Source: Terrilactibacillus tamarindi (GTDB lineage: Bacteria; Bacillota; Bacilli; Bacillales; Sporolactobacillaceae). Taken from it: a stretch of 64,000 bases of DNA. Where the stretch lies: NCBI RefSeq assembly GCF_009718825.1, contig NZ_WNHB01000004.1:1-64000 (forward strand), in the 5' to 3' direction. The notes under the pieces were generated by a model. That model worked only from the letters and a program-made list of their open reading frames with translations. It ran no database searches and had not been told where the DNA came from. The stretch's first letter is position 1. Each line of letters starts with the position of its first letter. Positions 1 to 10,424 of this stretch are shown in pieces. Position numbers and translations under genes: made by a program.

Positions 1-27
1 GTTAGAGCGACCTTCTTTTTATCATTA

Positions 28-669
28 TTAGTCGTTGCGAGAAAGTATCCCCATAAACTGGAGGATGTACAAGAAGAGGTTTACGAAGTCGAGATAAACA
101 GAGACCACAATCCTCGGAATATCTTGATCAGAGAAACCATACAACGTTAATCGACTGAAATCATATAACGTGTAACCAACAAAAACTAAGATACCGAATC
201 CTGATATCACGAGTGATGTCGTACTTGAAAAAGGTAAAAAGATATTCATAATCCCCAAGGCAATTAACGCAATCACAGAAATAAACAAGAAATTACCTAG
301 GAATGTGAAGTCTCTTTTACTCACCATGGCAAAAATGGCAATTCCACCAAAAGCAGCGGTTGTGACAGCAAAAGCTTGCAAGACAACGGTTGCACCTAAA
401 ATACTGATATACGTGCTAATAGCGGGGTAGAGAGTTAATCCCGAAATCGCCATAAAAGCATACATTAAGAGATAGCCAATCGCTTTTCGTTTTCTCGCAA
501 AGACCATAGCTATCAGCATAATAATTTCAACTACGACGAGTGGAAGAAAGAGTGCTGGCGGTACGTATTGTCCTGTATATAATCCAGCAGTTGCAACCAA
601 TAATCCGGAGAAAAAAGCAGCAAATAGTTTTGAATACGGTTGATTTTTAACATGACTGGTTAGTGTCAT
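28..669 (-). CDS. Bax inhibitor-1 / YccA-family membrane protein
   Basis: Integral membrane protein of about 213 residues with roughly seven hydrophobic segments and little soluble sequence. The hydrophobic pattern and the conserved C-terminal part (GYTLYDFSR, then SVYLDFVNLFLYILQ, with acidic residues inside membrane helices) fit the BI-1/YetJ family, whose B. subtilis member YetJ is a pH-sensitive calcium leak channel. The ATG at 669 is preferred; a TTG lies one codon upstream at 672, and AAAGGATG precedes both. It is the last gene at the left edge and appears to be monocistronic. The exact substrate cannot be judged from sequence. Confidence 0.85.
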   Translation of the reverse strand: MTLTSHVKNQPYSKLFAAFFSGLLVATAGLYTGQYVPPALFLPLVVVEIIMLIAMVFARKRKAIGYLLMYAFMAISGLTLYPAISTYISILGATVVLQAFAVTTAAFGGIAIFAMVSKRDFTFLGNFLFISVIALIALGIMNIFLPFSSTTSLVISGFGILVFVGYTLYDFSRLTLYGFSDQDIPRIVVSVYLDFVNLFLYILQFMGILSRND

Positions 670-898
670 CAAAACGGGTCATCCTTTCAAATGTTTTCTT
701 TAAAGTTATACGATAAAGAGGGGATAGAGGTTTCAAATCAAATAATATTTGTCTATCTTTTCTTTAATAATCAGTATACGTCCGTTTTTTTATTTTTTAA
801 CCTGTCTAATTTAATTATTTTGAAAAATATTATTTAGAGTGTTTATAAAACTTTATACTTCCCTTATGTGACATCATAATGCTTTTCCATGCTATAGT

Positions 899-930
899 CA
901 AAAAAGCGGCTTCCAAATTGGAAACCGCCT
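899..930 (-). terminator. Rho-independent terminator after the YpzG-like gene
   Basis: On the minus strand AGGCGGTTTCC pairs with GGAAGCCGCT and is followed by a run of six T. It lies just after the stop of the small gene at 936-1082. Confidence 0.75.
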
Positions 931-935
931 TTTCG

Positions 936-1082
936 TTACATATTCGCACGTTTGAAAATGTGTCTAATTTCATTGGTCAATGTTTGTTGAGTTTCACCAT
1001 TAACCTGACGTGAACCGTGTTTCGCATTAGCTCTTGGCGAATCGAAATACTTTTCTTTAATGGAATTTTTTTTAGAACCCAT
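936..1082 (-). CDS. YpzG-like small basic protein (48 aa)
   Basis: A 48-residue ORF with a good ribosome binding site (AAGGGGTG, 8 nt before ATG) and its own terminator. The product starts MGSKKNSIKEKYF and carries SPRANAKHGSRQVNGETQ, which resembles from memory the YpzG-like family of small Bacillales proteins (pattern PRANPKHA.SQVNGQT). Function is unknown; such proteins are often sporulation-associated, but nothing here proves that. It follows another tiny gene by 26 bp, so the two are probably cotranscribed. Confidence 0.6.
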   Translation of the reverse strand: MGSKKNSIKEKYFDSPRANAKHGSRQVNGETQQTLTNEIRHIFKRANM

Positions 1083-1108
1083 AAAGAAGTCACCCCTTCG
1101 ATTTAGTG

Positions 1109-1261
1109 TTATCGATCTTTGTCTTGTTGATTAGCTGAAACCATACGTTCCTGAGGATGGTCCTTTATCGATCCATTCCTTCTTAGTGAATTATGTTCTT
1201 CTTGTGCCATAATTTCATTTTCTTCTTTAACACTGTATGTTGTTCCGACTTTATCAACCAA
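1109..1261 (-). CDS. small hydrophilic protein (50 aa), unknown
   Basis: A 50-codon ORF starting with TTG at 1261, preceded by AAAGGTGG at a 9-nt spacing. The product is highly charged, rich in E, Q, N and R, with no membrane segment and no Cys, and ends in QQDKDR. I do not recognise a family. It sits 26 bp ahead of the YpzG-like gene on the same strand. A longer overlapping ORF in another frame (toward 1416) reads into tRNA-Arg and is judged spurious. Existence rests on the ribosome binding site and tight packing. Confidence 0.45.
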   Translation of the reverse strand: MVDKVGTTYSVKEENEIMAQEEHNSLRRNGSIKDHPQERMVSANQQDKDR

Positions 1262-1343
1262 ATCAAGATACCACCTTTCTTAAAGGGTAATCTTAGTATG
1301 TACGAATGAAACAGTACTTTTTCATGTAAAAAATCACCAATAG

Positions 1344-1371
1344 AAAAAAGCCCAGCAAAAAAATGCTGAAC
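1344..1371 (-). terminator. terminator after tRNA-Arg
   Basis: On the minus strand TTCAGCA and TGCTGGG form a stem around a T-rich loop, followed by TTTTTTC, just past the 3' end of tRNA-Arg. Confidence 0.55.
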
Positions 1372-1384
1372 TCTGTTAGTCATA

Positions 1385-1457
1385 TGGCCCCGGCAGGAAT
1401 CGAACCTGCGACGCACGGTTTAGGAAACCGACGCTCTATCCACTGAGCTACGGAGCC
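1385..1457 (-). tRNA. tRNA-Arg (CCT)
   Basis: A 73-nt cloverleaf: acceptor GGCTCCG/CGGGGCC with one G-T pair, D arm TAGCTCAGTGGATAGAGC, anticodon loop TTTCCTAAA giving CCT, T arm GCAGGTTCGATTCCTGC and discriminator A. The CCA end is not encoded, because TAT follows the discriminator, so it must be added enzymatically. Confidence 0.95.
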
Positions 1458-1599
1458 GCATCATTAAAGTGACATTTATTATTATACCAGAAAAAAGACA
1501 TTTTTGAAAAGATAAAACATAGCTTGGTCACTATTCATATTCATAAGGATGATGTATATGATGGGAATCACGGATTCATTCTTACGATAAGAAGAAAAT

Positions 1600-1627
1600 A
1601 AAGCAGTCCAATTAGTTGGACTGCTTT
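1600..1627 (-). terminator. terminator of the cold-shock gene
   Basis: Perfect stem AAGCAGTCCA/TGGACTGCTT downstream of the csp stop codon, followed on the minus strand by TATTTTC. Confidence 0.8.
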
Positions 1628-1646
1628 TGGCCATTTTTGGTTTGGA

Positions 1647-1847
1647 TTATATTTTTGTAACGTTAGCAGCTTGTGGTCCGCGGTTACCTTCAACGATTTC
1701 GAAGCTAACTTCTTGACCTTCTTCTAATGTTTTGAATCCGTCGCCTTCGATAGCAGAATAGTGAACGAATACATCGTTTCCGCCTTCAACTTCAATGAAG
1801 CCATAACCTTTTTCTGCATTAAACCATTTTACTTTACCGTTTTGCAT
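1647..1847 (-). CDS. cold-shock protein (CspB/CspD type)
   Basis: A 66-residue single cold-shock domain, the normal length for the family. It contains RNP1 (KGYGFIEV) and RNP2 (DVFVHYSAI) and the N-terminal [14 protein letters not shown] signature. These proteins bind single-stranded RNA and DNA and act as RNA chaperones. The ATG at 1847 is preceded by GGGAGGCATTAT. A long hairpin lies at 1920-1981, upstream on the same strand, so the gene either has its own promoter in between or depends on readthrough. Confidence 0.95.
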   Translation of the reverse strand: MQNGKVKWFNAEKGYGFIEVEGGNDVFVHYSAIEGDGFKTLEEGQEVSFEIVEGNRGPQAANVTKI

Positions 1848-1919
1848 ATATAATGCCTCCCTAAAACCTTGCGCTACACGCGCTTTTACTAAACCATTTC
1901 CTGTTGCATATCTAATCTA

Positions 1920-1981
1920 AAAAGAACCCTTCCCATAAGTGTAGGAAGTAAAAACTACTACACTTCAAGGAAGGGTCTTCA
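1920..1981 (-). terminator. long hairpin between tRNA-Ser and csp
   Basis: Nested stem: GAACCCTTCC pairs with GGAAGGGTCTTC (one bulge) and inside it AAGTGTAG pairs with CTACACTT. On the minus strand it is followed by TTCTTTTT, which suits a terminator for the tRNA-Ser transcript. A role as an attenuator in the csp leader is an alternative. Confidence 0.6.
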
Positions 1982-2158
1982 TTCTTACATCCAGATCATA
2001 TATGAAATAGTAAAATGGTTTAATTAAATTTAATCACAATCACAATTATCTGTCAATATATTTTGTAAGCGTATTACATTTTATTTTATCGAAAAATGTC
2101 GTTTGATTTTTTGCGAAAAAAAATAAAACAACCATTGTTTGTTTTAAAAAGATAATAA

Positions 2159-2251
2159 TGGAGGAGGAAGAGGGATTCGAACCCCCGCGAGCGGTTAAGC
2201 CCCTGTCGGTTTTCAAGACCGATCCCTTCAGCCAAACTTGGGTATTCCTCC
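2159..2251 (-). tRNA. tRNA-Ser (TGA)
   Basis: Class II tRNA of 93 nt with encoded CCA: acceptor GGAGGAA/TTCCTCC, anticodon loop CTTGAAA giving TGA, a long variable arm and T loop TTCGAAT. The base before CCA reads T, where bacterial tRNA-Ser normally has G at position 73 (see findings). It lies downstream of hisC and upstream of csp on the same strand. Confidence 0.93.
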
Positions 2252-2348
2252 GTGACACGAAAATAATCATACCATGATATTTTATTTATGTCAAGTTTTA
2301 TATAAGTTACTTTTAAGAAAATATTATTAAATATGTCGAAAAAAAAAG

Positions 2349-2384
2349 AAAAACATTTTATAATAAATATCAATGTTTTTCTCA
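2349..2384 (-). terminator. terminator-like hairpin downstream of hisC
   Basis: GAAAAACATT pairs with AATGTTTTTC around an AT-rich loop, a few bases after the hisC stop codon. On the minus strand the stem is followed by TTTTTTTTTCG. Confidence 0.65.
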
Positions 2385-2396
2385 TATTAGTATGCG

Positions 2397-3461
2397 TCAT
2401 TCAATATTAATAATACCCTTTAAGACTTTTAAGAACTGATTCATCTCATCATCGGTACCGATCGTGACTCTTAAATAATTTGAGATGCGAGGCTGGTTAA
2501 AGTACCGGACTAAAATCCCTTTGTTCTTTAAGTCGTGAAACAGAGTTTCTGCTTGAATGGAAGGGTGGGTGATAAAAATAAAGTTTGACTGTGAAGGAAT
2601 AACCTTAAATCCAAGGTCTAATAATGAATTAATCGTATTTTGCCTTGTCGTGATAATTTTATCCGCCATTTGTTTATAATAAAGGTCATCTTCAATAGCA
2701 GCTTTTGCGCCAGCTAAGGCCATACGATCAATCGTATAGGAATTAATGGAATTTTTCAACCTGTTTAGACCATCAATGAGTTCAGGATTTCCTAGAGCGA
2801 AACCAACACGAATACCTGCGAGTGAACTATATTTTGATAAAGTTTGAACAACAAGTAAATTTGGGTAGTCCTTAATTAATGGAACAACCGACTCCGCACC
2901 GAAATTAACGTAGGCCTCATCTATGATGACAACAGATTCAGCGTTCGCATCCAAGATTTTTCTGATCGAATCAATGGAAATAGCCTGACCTGTTGGTGCA
3001 TTAGGATTAGGGATGATGATACCACCATTTGGTTCACAGAAGGCATCAACAGGTATTTTAAATTCATCATCAAGTGGGATAACATTTGTTTCTAGTGAAC
3101 ACAAATTCGCGTATACTTTATAAAAACTATAGGTAATATCCGCAAACATCACAGGACGGTCTGATGAAAAAAAGGACATGAAACTAAAGGCAAGAACTTC
3201 ATCCGATCCATTACCGACAAAAATATGATCGCTCGTTAAGCCTGTTGCCTCTGCAAGAGTTTCCCTTAAATCATCCGTATTTGGATCAGGATACAGCCGT
3301 AATTGATCATTTGCTGCATCTCTAATCGCTTGAAGAACCTTTGGTGATGGAGGATAAGGATTTTCATTGGTATTTAATTTCACATAACGTTTATCTTTTG
3401 GTTGTTCACCTGGAACATAAGGTTCTAACTTTTGTATCCGCTCATTCCAATATTTACTCAT
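2397..3461 (-). CDS. hisC: histidinol-phosphate aminotransferase
   Basis: PLP-dependent class II aminotransferase of about 354 residues. It converts imidazole-acetol phosphate to histidinol phosphate, using glutamate, in histidine synthesis, and in Bacillales often also serves in Tyr/Phe transamination. Visible motifs are the N-terminal KLNTNENPYPPSP, the nucleotide-like NPNAPTGQ loop, the DEAYVNF strand and the PLP lysine in TLSKYSSLAGIRVG. The ATG at 3461 (MSKYWNERI) follows GAGGGGTG; an upstream in-frame extension to 3521 runs into a repeat element and is not credible. It stands alone here, without other his genes. Confidence 0.93.
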   Translation of the reverse strand: MSKYWNERIQKLEPYVPGEQPKDKRYVKLNTNENPYPPSPKVLQAIRDAANDQLRLYPDPNTDDLRETLAEATGLTSDHIFVGNGSDEVLAFSFMSFFSSDRPVMFADITYSFYKVYANLCSLETNVIPLDDEFKIPVDAFCEPNGGIIIPNPNAPTGQAISIDSIRKILDANAESVVIIDEAYVNFGAESVVPLIKDYPNLLVVQTLSKYSSLAGIRVGFALGNPELIDGLNRLKNSINSYTIDRMALAGAKAAIEDDLYYKQMADKIITTRQNTINSLLDLGFKVIPSQSNFIFITHPSIQAETLFHDLKNKGILVRYFNQPRISNYLRVTIGTDDEMNQFLKVLKGIINIE

Positions 3462-3486
3462 CGTGCACCCCTCATTTTTAAATTTA

Positions 3487-3636
3487 CCCCGCCTTAACGG
3501 GCAGTAAGATCCCCACCTCAAGATTCTGAGTATTCAAAGAAGGTAGGTGGGGGATCAACTGCCCGTAAAGGTCCGATTGGTTCAGGCTTTCCATCAGTGG
3601 GGGATGAAGAACTCCCCCCACTGATGGAAGTTTCAC
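3487..3636 (+). repeat. 150-bp two-hairpin dispersed repeat, copy 1
   Basis: This non-coding element abuts the serS stop codon. It has two strong hairpins: an outer/inner nested stem (ACGGGCAGT with ACTGCCCGT, enclosing CCCCACCT with AGGTGGGG), a linker containing GGTCCGATTGGTTCAG, then TTCCATCAGTGGGGG with CCCCCACTGATGGAA. A second copy lies inverted at 37750-37896. The form resembles non-autonomous IS200/IS605-type elements or a structured RNA, but neither is proven. Confidence 0.85.
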
Positions 3637-3637
3637 T

Positions 3638-4918
3638 TTATTTAGCTTCTATTTTTTCGAGATTTCGCATGTAAGGTCTAAGTACTTCTGGAATAACAAT
3701 GCTTCCATCTTCTTGTTGGTAGTTTTCTAAAATAGCGGCCACCGTACGTCCGATGGCAAGGCCAGAACCATTTAGAGTGTGCACATACTCAGGTTTTGCT
3801 TTTGGTTCACGACGGAAACGGATATTTGCTCGTCTTGCTTGATAAGCTTCAAAATTACTACAAGATGAAATTTCACGATACATATTGGCATTTGGGAGCC
3901 AAACCTCAATGTCGTATTTTTTGGCTGCGGTAAAACCAAGATCAGCGGTACACATACTTAAGACGCGGTATGGCAAGTTAAGTAACTGTAGAACCTTTTC
4001 TGCGTGACCCGTTAATTTCTCAAGATCGGCATAAGAATCCTCTGGTTTAACAAAACGTACGAGCTCCACCTTATTGAATTGATGCTGACGAATCAATCCT
4101 CGTGTGTCGCGACCTGCAGATCCTGCCTCAGAGCGGAAGCATGCACTATAGGCGGCATAAGCAATAGGTAAATCTGCGACATCAAGGATATCATCGCGGT
4201 AGTAATTGGTTACAGGTACTTCGGCTGTAGGAATTAAGAAATAATCATCTTCTCGAATTTTAAAAGCATCTTCTTCAAACTTTGGTAATTGTCCGGTGCC
4301 AATCATACTTGTCCGATTAACCATATAAGGCGGAATCATCTCGGTGTAACCGTGCTCATCCTGATGGAGGTCGAGCATAAAGCTAATGAGCGCGCGTTCT
4401 AAGCGAACACCAAGACCTTTGTAGAAAACAAATCGACTTCCCGTGACTTTGGCTGCCGCCTCGAAGTCAATGAGGTCAAGATCTGTGGCAAGGTCCCAAT
4501 GCGGTTTGGGTTCAAAACTAAATTCCGGAACTGTTCCCCAATGCCGAATGGGAATATTGTCATCTTCTGACTCACCTACGGGAACACTTTCATGTGGAAT
4601 ATTTGGAATAGAAAGCATCAATTTATTAAGCTCATCTTCAATTTCTCGAAGGTTACCATCAATCCTTTTTATCTTATCACCAACTTCACGCATTTCTTTA
4701 ATTTGAGCATCGGCATCTTGTTTTTCCCGCTTCTTTTTTGCAATTTCTTGAGAAACTTCATTCCGTTTGGCTTTCAATTCTTCCGTTTCCTTAATCAATT
4801 CGCGACGTTTGGCATCAAGAGTCGGAAACTTGTCAAAGTCGGTTAAATCTTCACCTTTTTTATCTAATTTCACTTTGATTTCTTCATAATTTTCACGAAC
4901 AAATTTTAAATCTAACAT
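3638..4918 (-). CDS. serS: seryl-tRNA synthetase
   Basis: Class II aminoacyl-tRNA synthetase of 426 residues that charges tRNA-Ser (also the first step for selenocysteine in species that use it). The N-terminal helical arm (about residues 28-105, rich in K and E) is the long coiled coil that binds the tRNA variable arm. Motif 2 is seen in [26 protein letters not shown] and motif 3 in [20 protein letters not shown]. The ATG at 4918 (MLDLKF) is preceded by GGAGG. A serine T-box lies upstream, so expression should respond to uncharged tRNA-Ser. B. subtilis has pdxST between dacA and serS; here a GNAT gene occupies that place. Confidence 0.97.
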   Translation of the reverse strand: MLDLKFVRENYEEIKVKLDKKGEDLTDFDKFPTLDAKRRELIKETEELKAKRNEVSQEIAKKKREKQDADAQIKEMREVGDKIKRIDGNLREIEDELNKLMLSIPNIPHESVPVGESEDDNIPIRHWGTVPEFSFEPKPHWDLATDLDLIDFEAAAKVTGSRFVFYKGLGVRLERALISFMLDLHQDEHGYTEMIPPYMVNRTSMIGTGQLPKFEEDAFKIREDDYFLIPTAEVPVTNYYRDDILDVADLPIAYAAYSACFRSEAGSAGRDTRGLIRQHQFNKVELVRFVKPEDSYADLEKLTGHAEKVLQLLNLPYRVLSMCTADLGFTAAKKYDIEVWLPNANMYREISSCSNFEAYQARRANIRFRREPKAKPEYVHTLNGSGLAIGRTVAAILENYQQEDGSIVIPEVLRPYMRNLEKIEAK

Positions 4919-5032
4919 GTCTAATCCTCCATTGATCTTATTTATCAATCTACTTGACTTTGTTAGTCACTACTTTTATCAATATAGTGGGTATTAAACT
5001 TTCTTATACATGGGAAAGATTACCCAAATAAA

Positions 5033-5275
5033 AAACCCCCATCCCTTAATAAAAAGGGACGAGAGTTCACCCGCGTTGCCACCCTGATTACTAATGCAAT
5101 GTGTGCATTAGTCACTCATAACAGATAACGGACTGTATAACCGAGAAGACCTACTCTCATTCAGTCCTCCACTCAGAGATGGATTCACCTATGTACTCAC
5201 ACCGCTTTACACCAAGGGCGGCTCTCTGTAGAGAGCATCATAGGCTACTAATTCTCTTCACCGATTTCCATGTAT
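5033..5275 (-). promoter_or_regulatory. T-box riboswitch of serS
   Basis: On the minus strand the T-box core AGGGTGGCAACGCG (about 5071-5084) is followed by a terminator stem ATCCCTT/AAGGGAC with a T run, the typical arrangement for tRNA-sensing antitermination. The upstream part has a long stem I; TCC at 5181-5183 is a plausible serine specifier codon. The next gene is serS. Confidence 0.93.
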
Positions 5276-5291
5276 TTAAATGTAATTTACA

Positions 5292-5810
5292 TTACTTTTT
5301 TAAAAATTGCAAGTCCTCTTGCTCTAAAGGTTCGAGATCCAAAACCATTTTAACCGTCTGTAATCGGTGTCCAAAACACATGGCATCAAATTCCTTAATC
5401 TTTCTAAATCCTTGTGATTGATAAAATGATAATGCTTTTTTATTTTCCTTTTCAACATCCACATATAAGTGGAAAATAGGGGAAAGTTGTTTAATTCCTT
5501 CACGTAAGAGAGTTGTACCAATCTTTTTTCTTTGAAATTCTGGTAAAAGGTAAATTGCACTTAGTTCTACATCTTTGTGAAGATTCTTAAATGAAAAATT
5601 AGCAAAACCTACAATTTTTCCTTCTAATATGGCCACAATAAAAAAAGAATGTTTTAATCTCTTTAATAGAAATGAATCCGAGTAGGCTCTCTTAATAAAT
5701 TCATCCTGGATCTTTTCTGGAATAATCCCCGAGTACGTATCATGCCAACTCCGCTCAGCAATCTTTTGTAATTCCTTTATATCTTTCTCCTCAGCCAGCC
5801 TTATTTCCAA
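5292..5810 (-). CDS. GNAT-family N-acetyltransferase
   Basis: A 172-residue GCN5-related acetyltransferase. The acetyl-CoA binding motif A region is seen in LSAIYLLPEFQRKKIGTTLL (consensus Q/RxxGxG/A, here QRKKIGT), followed by motif B in VEKENKKALSFYQSQGF and a C-terminal CFGHRL.TVKMVLDL typical of small-molecule or peptide acetyltransferases. The start is TTG at 5810, preceded by GGATGGG. Its stop lies just before the serS T-box, so it is a separate unit. Substrate unknown. Confidence 0.88.
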   Translation of the reverse strand: MEIRLAEEKDIKELQKIAERSWHDTYSGIIPEKIQDEFIKRAYSDSFLLKRLKHSFFIVAILEGKIVGFANFSFKNLHKDVELSAIYLLPEFQRKKIGTTLLREGIKQLSPIFHLYVDVEKENKKALSFYQSQGFRKIKEFDAMCFGHRLQTVKMVLDLEPLEQEDLQFLKK

Positions 5811-6070
5811 TACGTTCCCATCCTATAATTCATTTTTATTGTATATAATTTTATCACAAGTCATATTTTAGGGAAATCCTAAAAGTATTTTTTTCATGTT
5901 TTCTATTTTATAGTATGATAATTTCTTTTTTTGTTTATTCCCAAGATATAAATCATTAAAACTTGGTTGTTTGATTTGCTACATTTAATTGATGCTAGTT
6001 GTTTTTGGCTAAACTGATAAAGAAAACTTACCTATAAGGCGCAGACAGAGGTCTAATTGATCTTAAAGTG
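5811..6070. other. AT-rich intergenic region between dacA and the GNAT gene
   Basis: No credible ORF. Positions 6031-6051 (CCTATAAGGCGCAGACAGAG plus one base) recur inverted at 48841-48861 with one mismatch. Confidence 0.5.
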
Positions 6071-6110
6071 TTAAAAAACTTCCCTCTATAGGCTTTCGGG
6101 AGGGAAGTTA
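6071..6110 (-). terminator. terminator of dacA
   Basis: AACTTCCCTC pairs with GAGGGAAGTT; on the minus strand a TTTTTTAA tract follows. It lies just past the dacA stop codon. Confidence 0.85.
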
Positions 6111-6129
6111 AGGATCACTGAAATATATC

Positions 6130-7491
6130 TTAGAAAATTTTACCGAACAAACTTCCAATACCATGGAAAATGGAAGCAAAGAAATGACCAATACCTTGCA
6201 TCATCAATACAAACCAGTTTGACTTTTCCACTGCTTGTGTCGTCACAACAGGAATTTCTGTTGACTTTTGATTAAAGAGATAAGAATAAGCCGACCCATC
6301 TTTATGCGTTACCGTTGCGTAACCCACTTTTTCTCCTTTTTTCACAGGAGCAACAAGATTACCATCTTTATCAAGTTTTGATTTATCTAAATGAAATTGA
6401 ATTTTGTAGTCTTTTTCATTGCCATTTTCAACAGCTAAGTTTAATGATTTGCCAAGACCTATTTTTACGTTTTCTTGTTTACCTTTTAATACAGGCAAGG
6501 TCTTCGCATTTTTCAATTCGGTTCCTTTTTTAACTAATGTTTTCATAGAGAACTGTTGATAGCCGTAGTCAAAAAGCTTTTTTGTTTCAATAAAACGTGC
6601 GCCATCTGATTTTGTTCCAAAAACGACATTGATCAATCGATGCCCGTTTTGATTGACCGTACCTGTGAAACAATAACCCGCAAGATCTGTATGCCCCGTT
6701 TTCAAGCCATCTACACCTTGATATTTATATTGATTCATATTTTGTCCAAAACCAGGAAGCATATAATTCCAATTTACCATATTAATAGGTTGATCAACCC
6801 CTGCTTTAAAGTCTTTAATCGGGGTACTGGATATTTTTAGAGCTTCTGGATAGTCCGTTACAATTCGATAAGCCAGCTTAGCAAGATCTTTAGGCGATAG
6901 TAGGTTACTATCATTTGGCCCACCAACGGGTGCATCGTCCCCTAAGTCTACGTTTTCCAATCCTGAACTGTTGATATATTTAGCATGTTCCATACCAATT
7001 TGTCTAGCTGTTTTATTCATTAAATTGACAAAATTCTTTTCGCTTCCACCAATTTTTTCTGCTAAAGCGATGGTGGCCCCATTTGCCGAATAAATCGCCA
7101 TAGCTTCATATAATTCTTTTACAGTATATTGATAGTCTTTTCGAAGTGGCACATTCGAGTATTCACGATTTTGAGAGACTTTATAGACATAATCACTGAT
7201 ACTAACTTTGGTGTTCCATGTCAATTTCCCTGAATGTAGAGCTTTCATGACGAGATATTCTGTCATCATTTTTGTCATACTGGCAGGGGGAAGAACTTTA
7301 TCTGCGTTCTTTTCATATAAAATTTGTCCGGTGTTCGCATCGATTAATATAGCTGATTTTGCATTTACATTTAAATGACTGTCGTTCGTATTTGCTTTTG
7401 CTTTATTTGGTGTTTGAATACCAAAAGCCATCAATAAACAAATGACAACGCAAAAGACGGTTACCTTTTGCAAATAAATCTTAAAGTTCAA
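6130..7491 (-). CDS. dacA: D-alanyl-D-alanine carboxypeptidase (PBP5 type)
   Basis: Low-molecular-weight penicillin-binding protein of 453 residues, which trims the terminal D-Ala from peptidoglycan pentapeptides. It has an N-terminal signal peptide (hydrophobic stretch at about 10-25, then a cleavable region) and the three active-site motifs S71-M-T-K74, S135-A-N137 and K264-T-G. A C-terminal beta domain and a hydrophobic amphipathic tail (NWFVLMMQGIGHFFASIF) would anchor it to the outer face of the membrane. Start is TTG at 7491 with GGAGGTG at a 6-nt spacing. Located downstream of guaB as in B. subtilis, with terminators on both sides. Confidence 0.95.
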   Translation of the reverse strand: MNFKIYLQKVTVFCVVICLLMAFGIQTPNKAKANTNDSHLNVNAKSAILIDANTGQILYEKNADKVLPPASMTKMMTEYLVMKALHSGKLTWNTKVSISDYVYKVSQNREYSNVPLRKDYQYTVKELYEAMAIYSANGATIALAEKIGGSEKNFVNLMNKTARQIGMEHAKYINSSGLENVDLGDDAPVGGPNDSNLLSPKDLAKLAYRIVTDYPEALKISSTPIKDFKAGVDQPINMVNWNYMLPGFGQNMNQYKYQGVDGLKTGHTDLAGYCFTGTVNQNGHRLINVVFGTKSDGARFIETKKLFDYGYQQFSMKTLVKKGTELKNAKTLPVLKGKQENVKIGLGKSLNLAVENGNEKDYKIQFHLDKSKLDKDGNLVAPVKKGEKVGYATVTHKDGSAYSYLFNQKSTEIPVVTTQAVEKSNWFVLMMQGIGHFFASIFHGIGSLFGKIF

Positions 7492-7558
7492 CCCCTACAC
7501 CTCCGAATTATTATCCAAAAAACAGTTTACCATATAACATTCGTTATGACTACATGAC

Positions 7559-7580
7559 AAAAGGCGGCCTTAACCGCCAA
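7559..7580 (-). terminator. terminator of guaB
   Basis: GGCGGTTAAGGCCGCC forms a tight hairpin on the minus strand followed by TTTTG, between guaB and dacA. Confidence 0.75.
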
Positions 7581-7652
7581 TTGTTGACTTACTATTTATT
7601 TAGACATACGTCAAATACGAGATTATCTATCACTATAGGGCAATCAAAAAAA

Positions 7653-9128
<1,476 letters not shown>

Positions 9129-9242
9129 TTATATAATCATTTTTCATGAAAAGTCGAGAAATTTTTATTGTTAGCTTACCAACTGGACAAACTACTGTCA
9201 AGACGCCACACTGAAGTTGAAGTATTCAAAAAACGGGAGTGA

Positions 9243-10193
9243 ATGTCTTTGGAAGTTTATCCAATGTTTTATGACTATCTACCTTTTGAATCGACATCAT
9301 ACTGCCAATCCTATTTAAAATCAGTTTATGTAAAGCATTCATTTGATGAAGCTGTATCATTGAGCTACAAAAATGGGCTTTCATTTTCTTATTATGTACA
9401 ACATAGCCAAATTTACTACCAGCAGGCTCTAAAGGCTCCTTATGAAATTAAGCCGATGTTAATCTATTATGGGATGATTCAGTTACTCAAAGCATGCCTT
9501 ATTCGAAACAATCCTTATTACCCAGAAAATAGCAATGATTTGGCGCATGGGCTTTCGACAAGAAAACGAAAAAAACAAAATTATGTCTTCCTGCAAGATT
9601 CGGTTCGTATTCAACAACACGGTTTGTTTTCATTGATTTTAGACCACATGTTCCACATGAAACAAATTGTTGGACAATCATTTACCATGTTATCGTTGAT
9701 GAAAATGATTCCTGAAATAGGTCATCTCTATACTCGATTAACTCATTCTCATTTTCATTATCCATTGATTCCTAGAAATGAGGGAGAGTTTGAGGTTTCT
9801 AAAAAAATTATAGACGACCTATGTATTTCAAAAGCCCGTCTGAATCGAATACTTTCTCATCACGATATTATTCTTGCTGATAATGCGTCAGACGTTTTTG
9901 TCTTAACACTTAAACGTCCGGTACCTTTTTTTAATCCACAGCCTCTGCAAATGAGACAGGATCAACAGTTATTCATATCTAATCAACGTGATTATCCGAG
10001 TCAAATACCTGAGCTTCTTGCCCACTACCTTATCTTATACAATCTGAGTATGATATGTCGGTATGAAACAGATTGGTGGTACGATCTCCTATCTCAACGC
10101 GATTCCAATGATATTTCTTATATTAAAGGTTTTTTAGACATTACCATTAACAAAGTCCCCGCCATCATTGCTGATTATCTAATGAATGGGTAA
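9243..10193 (+). CDS. yaaC: YaaC-like protein
   Basis: A 316-residue protein placed divergently from guaB exactly where B. subtilis carries yaaC (315 residues). It has no signal peptide, is rich in Tyr, His and Leu, and contains the hydrophobic segment PELLAHYLILYNLSMICRYETDWWYDLL, characteristic of this uncharacterised family. The ATG at 9243 is very close to GGGAGTG, so TTG at 9249 is a realistic alternative start. It is the only plus-strand gene left of oriC. The first long repeat copy begins 38 bp after its stop. No biochemical role is known to me. Confidence 0.8.
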   Translation: MSLEVYPMFYDYLPFESTSYCQSYLKSVYVKHSFDEAVSLSYKNGLSFSYYVQHSQIYYQQALKAPYEIKPMLIYYGMIQLLKACLIRNNPYYPENSNDLAHGLSTRKRKKQNYVFLQDSVRIQQHGLFSLILDHMFHMKQIVGQSFTMLSLMKMIPEIGHLYTRLTHSHFHYPLIPRNEGEFEVSKKIIDDLCISKARLNRILSHHDIILADNASDVFVLTLKRPVPFFNPQPLQMRQDQQLFISNQRDYPSQIPELLAHYLILYNLSMICRYETDWWYDLLSQRDSNDISYIKGFLDITINKVPAIIADYLMNG

Positions 10194-10230
10194 CCAAACT
10201 TTCACTTTTAGTGCAACCTTTATAAATACA

Positions 10231-10412
10231 GGTTCAAAAAGGTGACAAATTAGAAGCAAGAAGTAAAGAGCGCGCAGTTCCTGAGGACCGGCCTTCCACT
10301 GGATGTGGTGGCTTCAGGCGCCAGCCACAGGACGTGAGCGATTTTAGTTGAATATCCTCTTGGCGGGCGTCCGAGATTCGCAGCTTATCATTTGGTAGCT
10401 TTTTGAACAACC
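10231..10412 (+). repeat. intergenic repeat family A, long form (182 bp), copy 1
   Basis: Starts with GGTTCAAAAAGGTGAC and ends with TTTTTGAACAACC, so the ends are inverted repeats (GTTCAAAAAG). It carries one GAGGACCGG block and an internal GTGGCT/AGCCAC hairpin. First of three head-to-tail copies between yaaC and the HD-GYP-like gene. No ORF. Confidence 0.88.
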
Positions 10413-10424
10413 TTTATAGGTACA

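Noticed and set aside
2046-2400. Two minus-strand ORFs across tRNA-Ser
   Set aside because: They read through the tRNA and AT-rich spacer; no ribosome binding site and low-complexity products.
3462-3521. N-terminal extension of hisC
   Set aside because: The extra codons run into the two-hairpin repeat, and the internal ATG has a good ribosome binding site and the family N-terminus.
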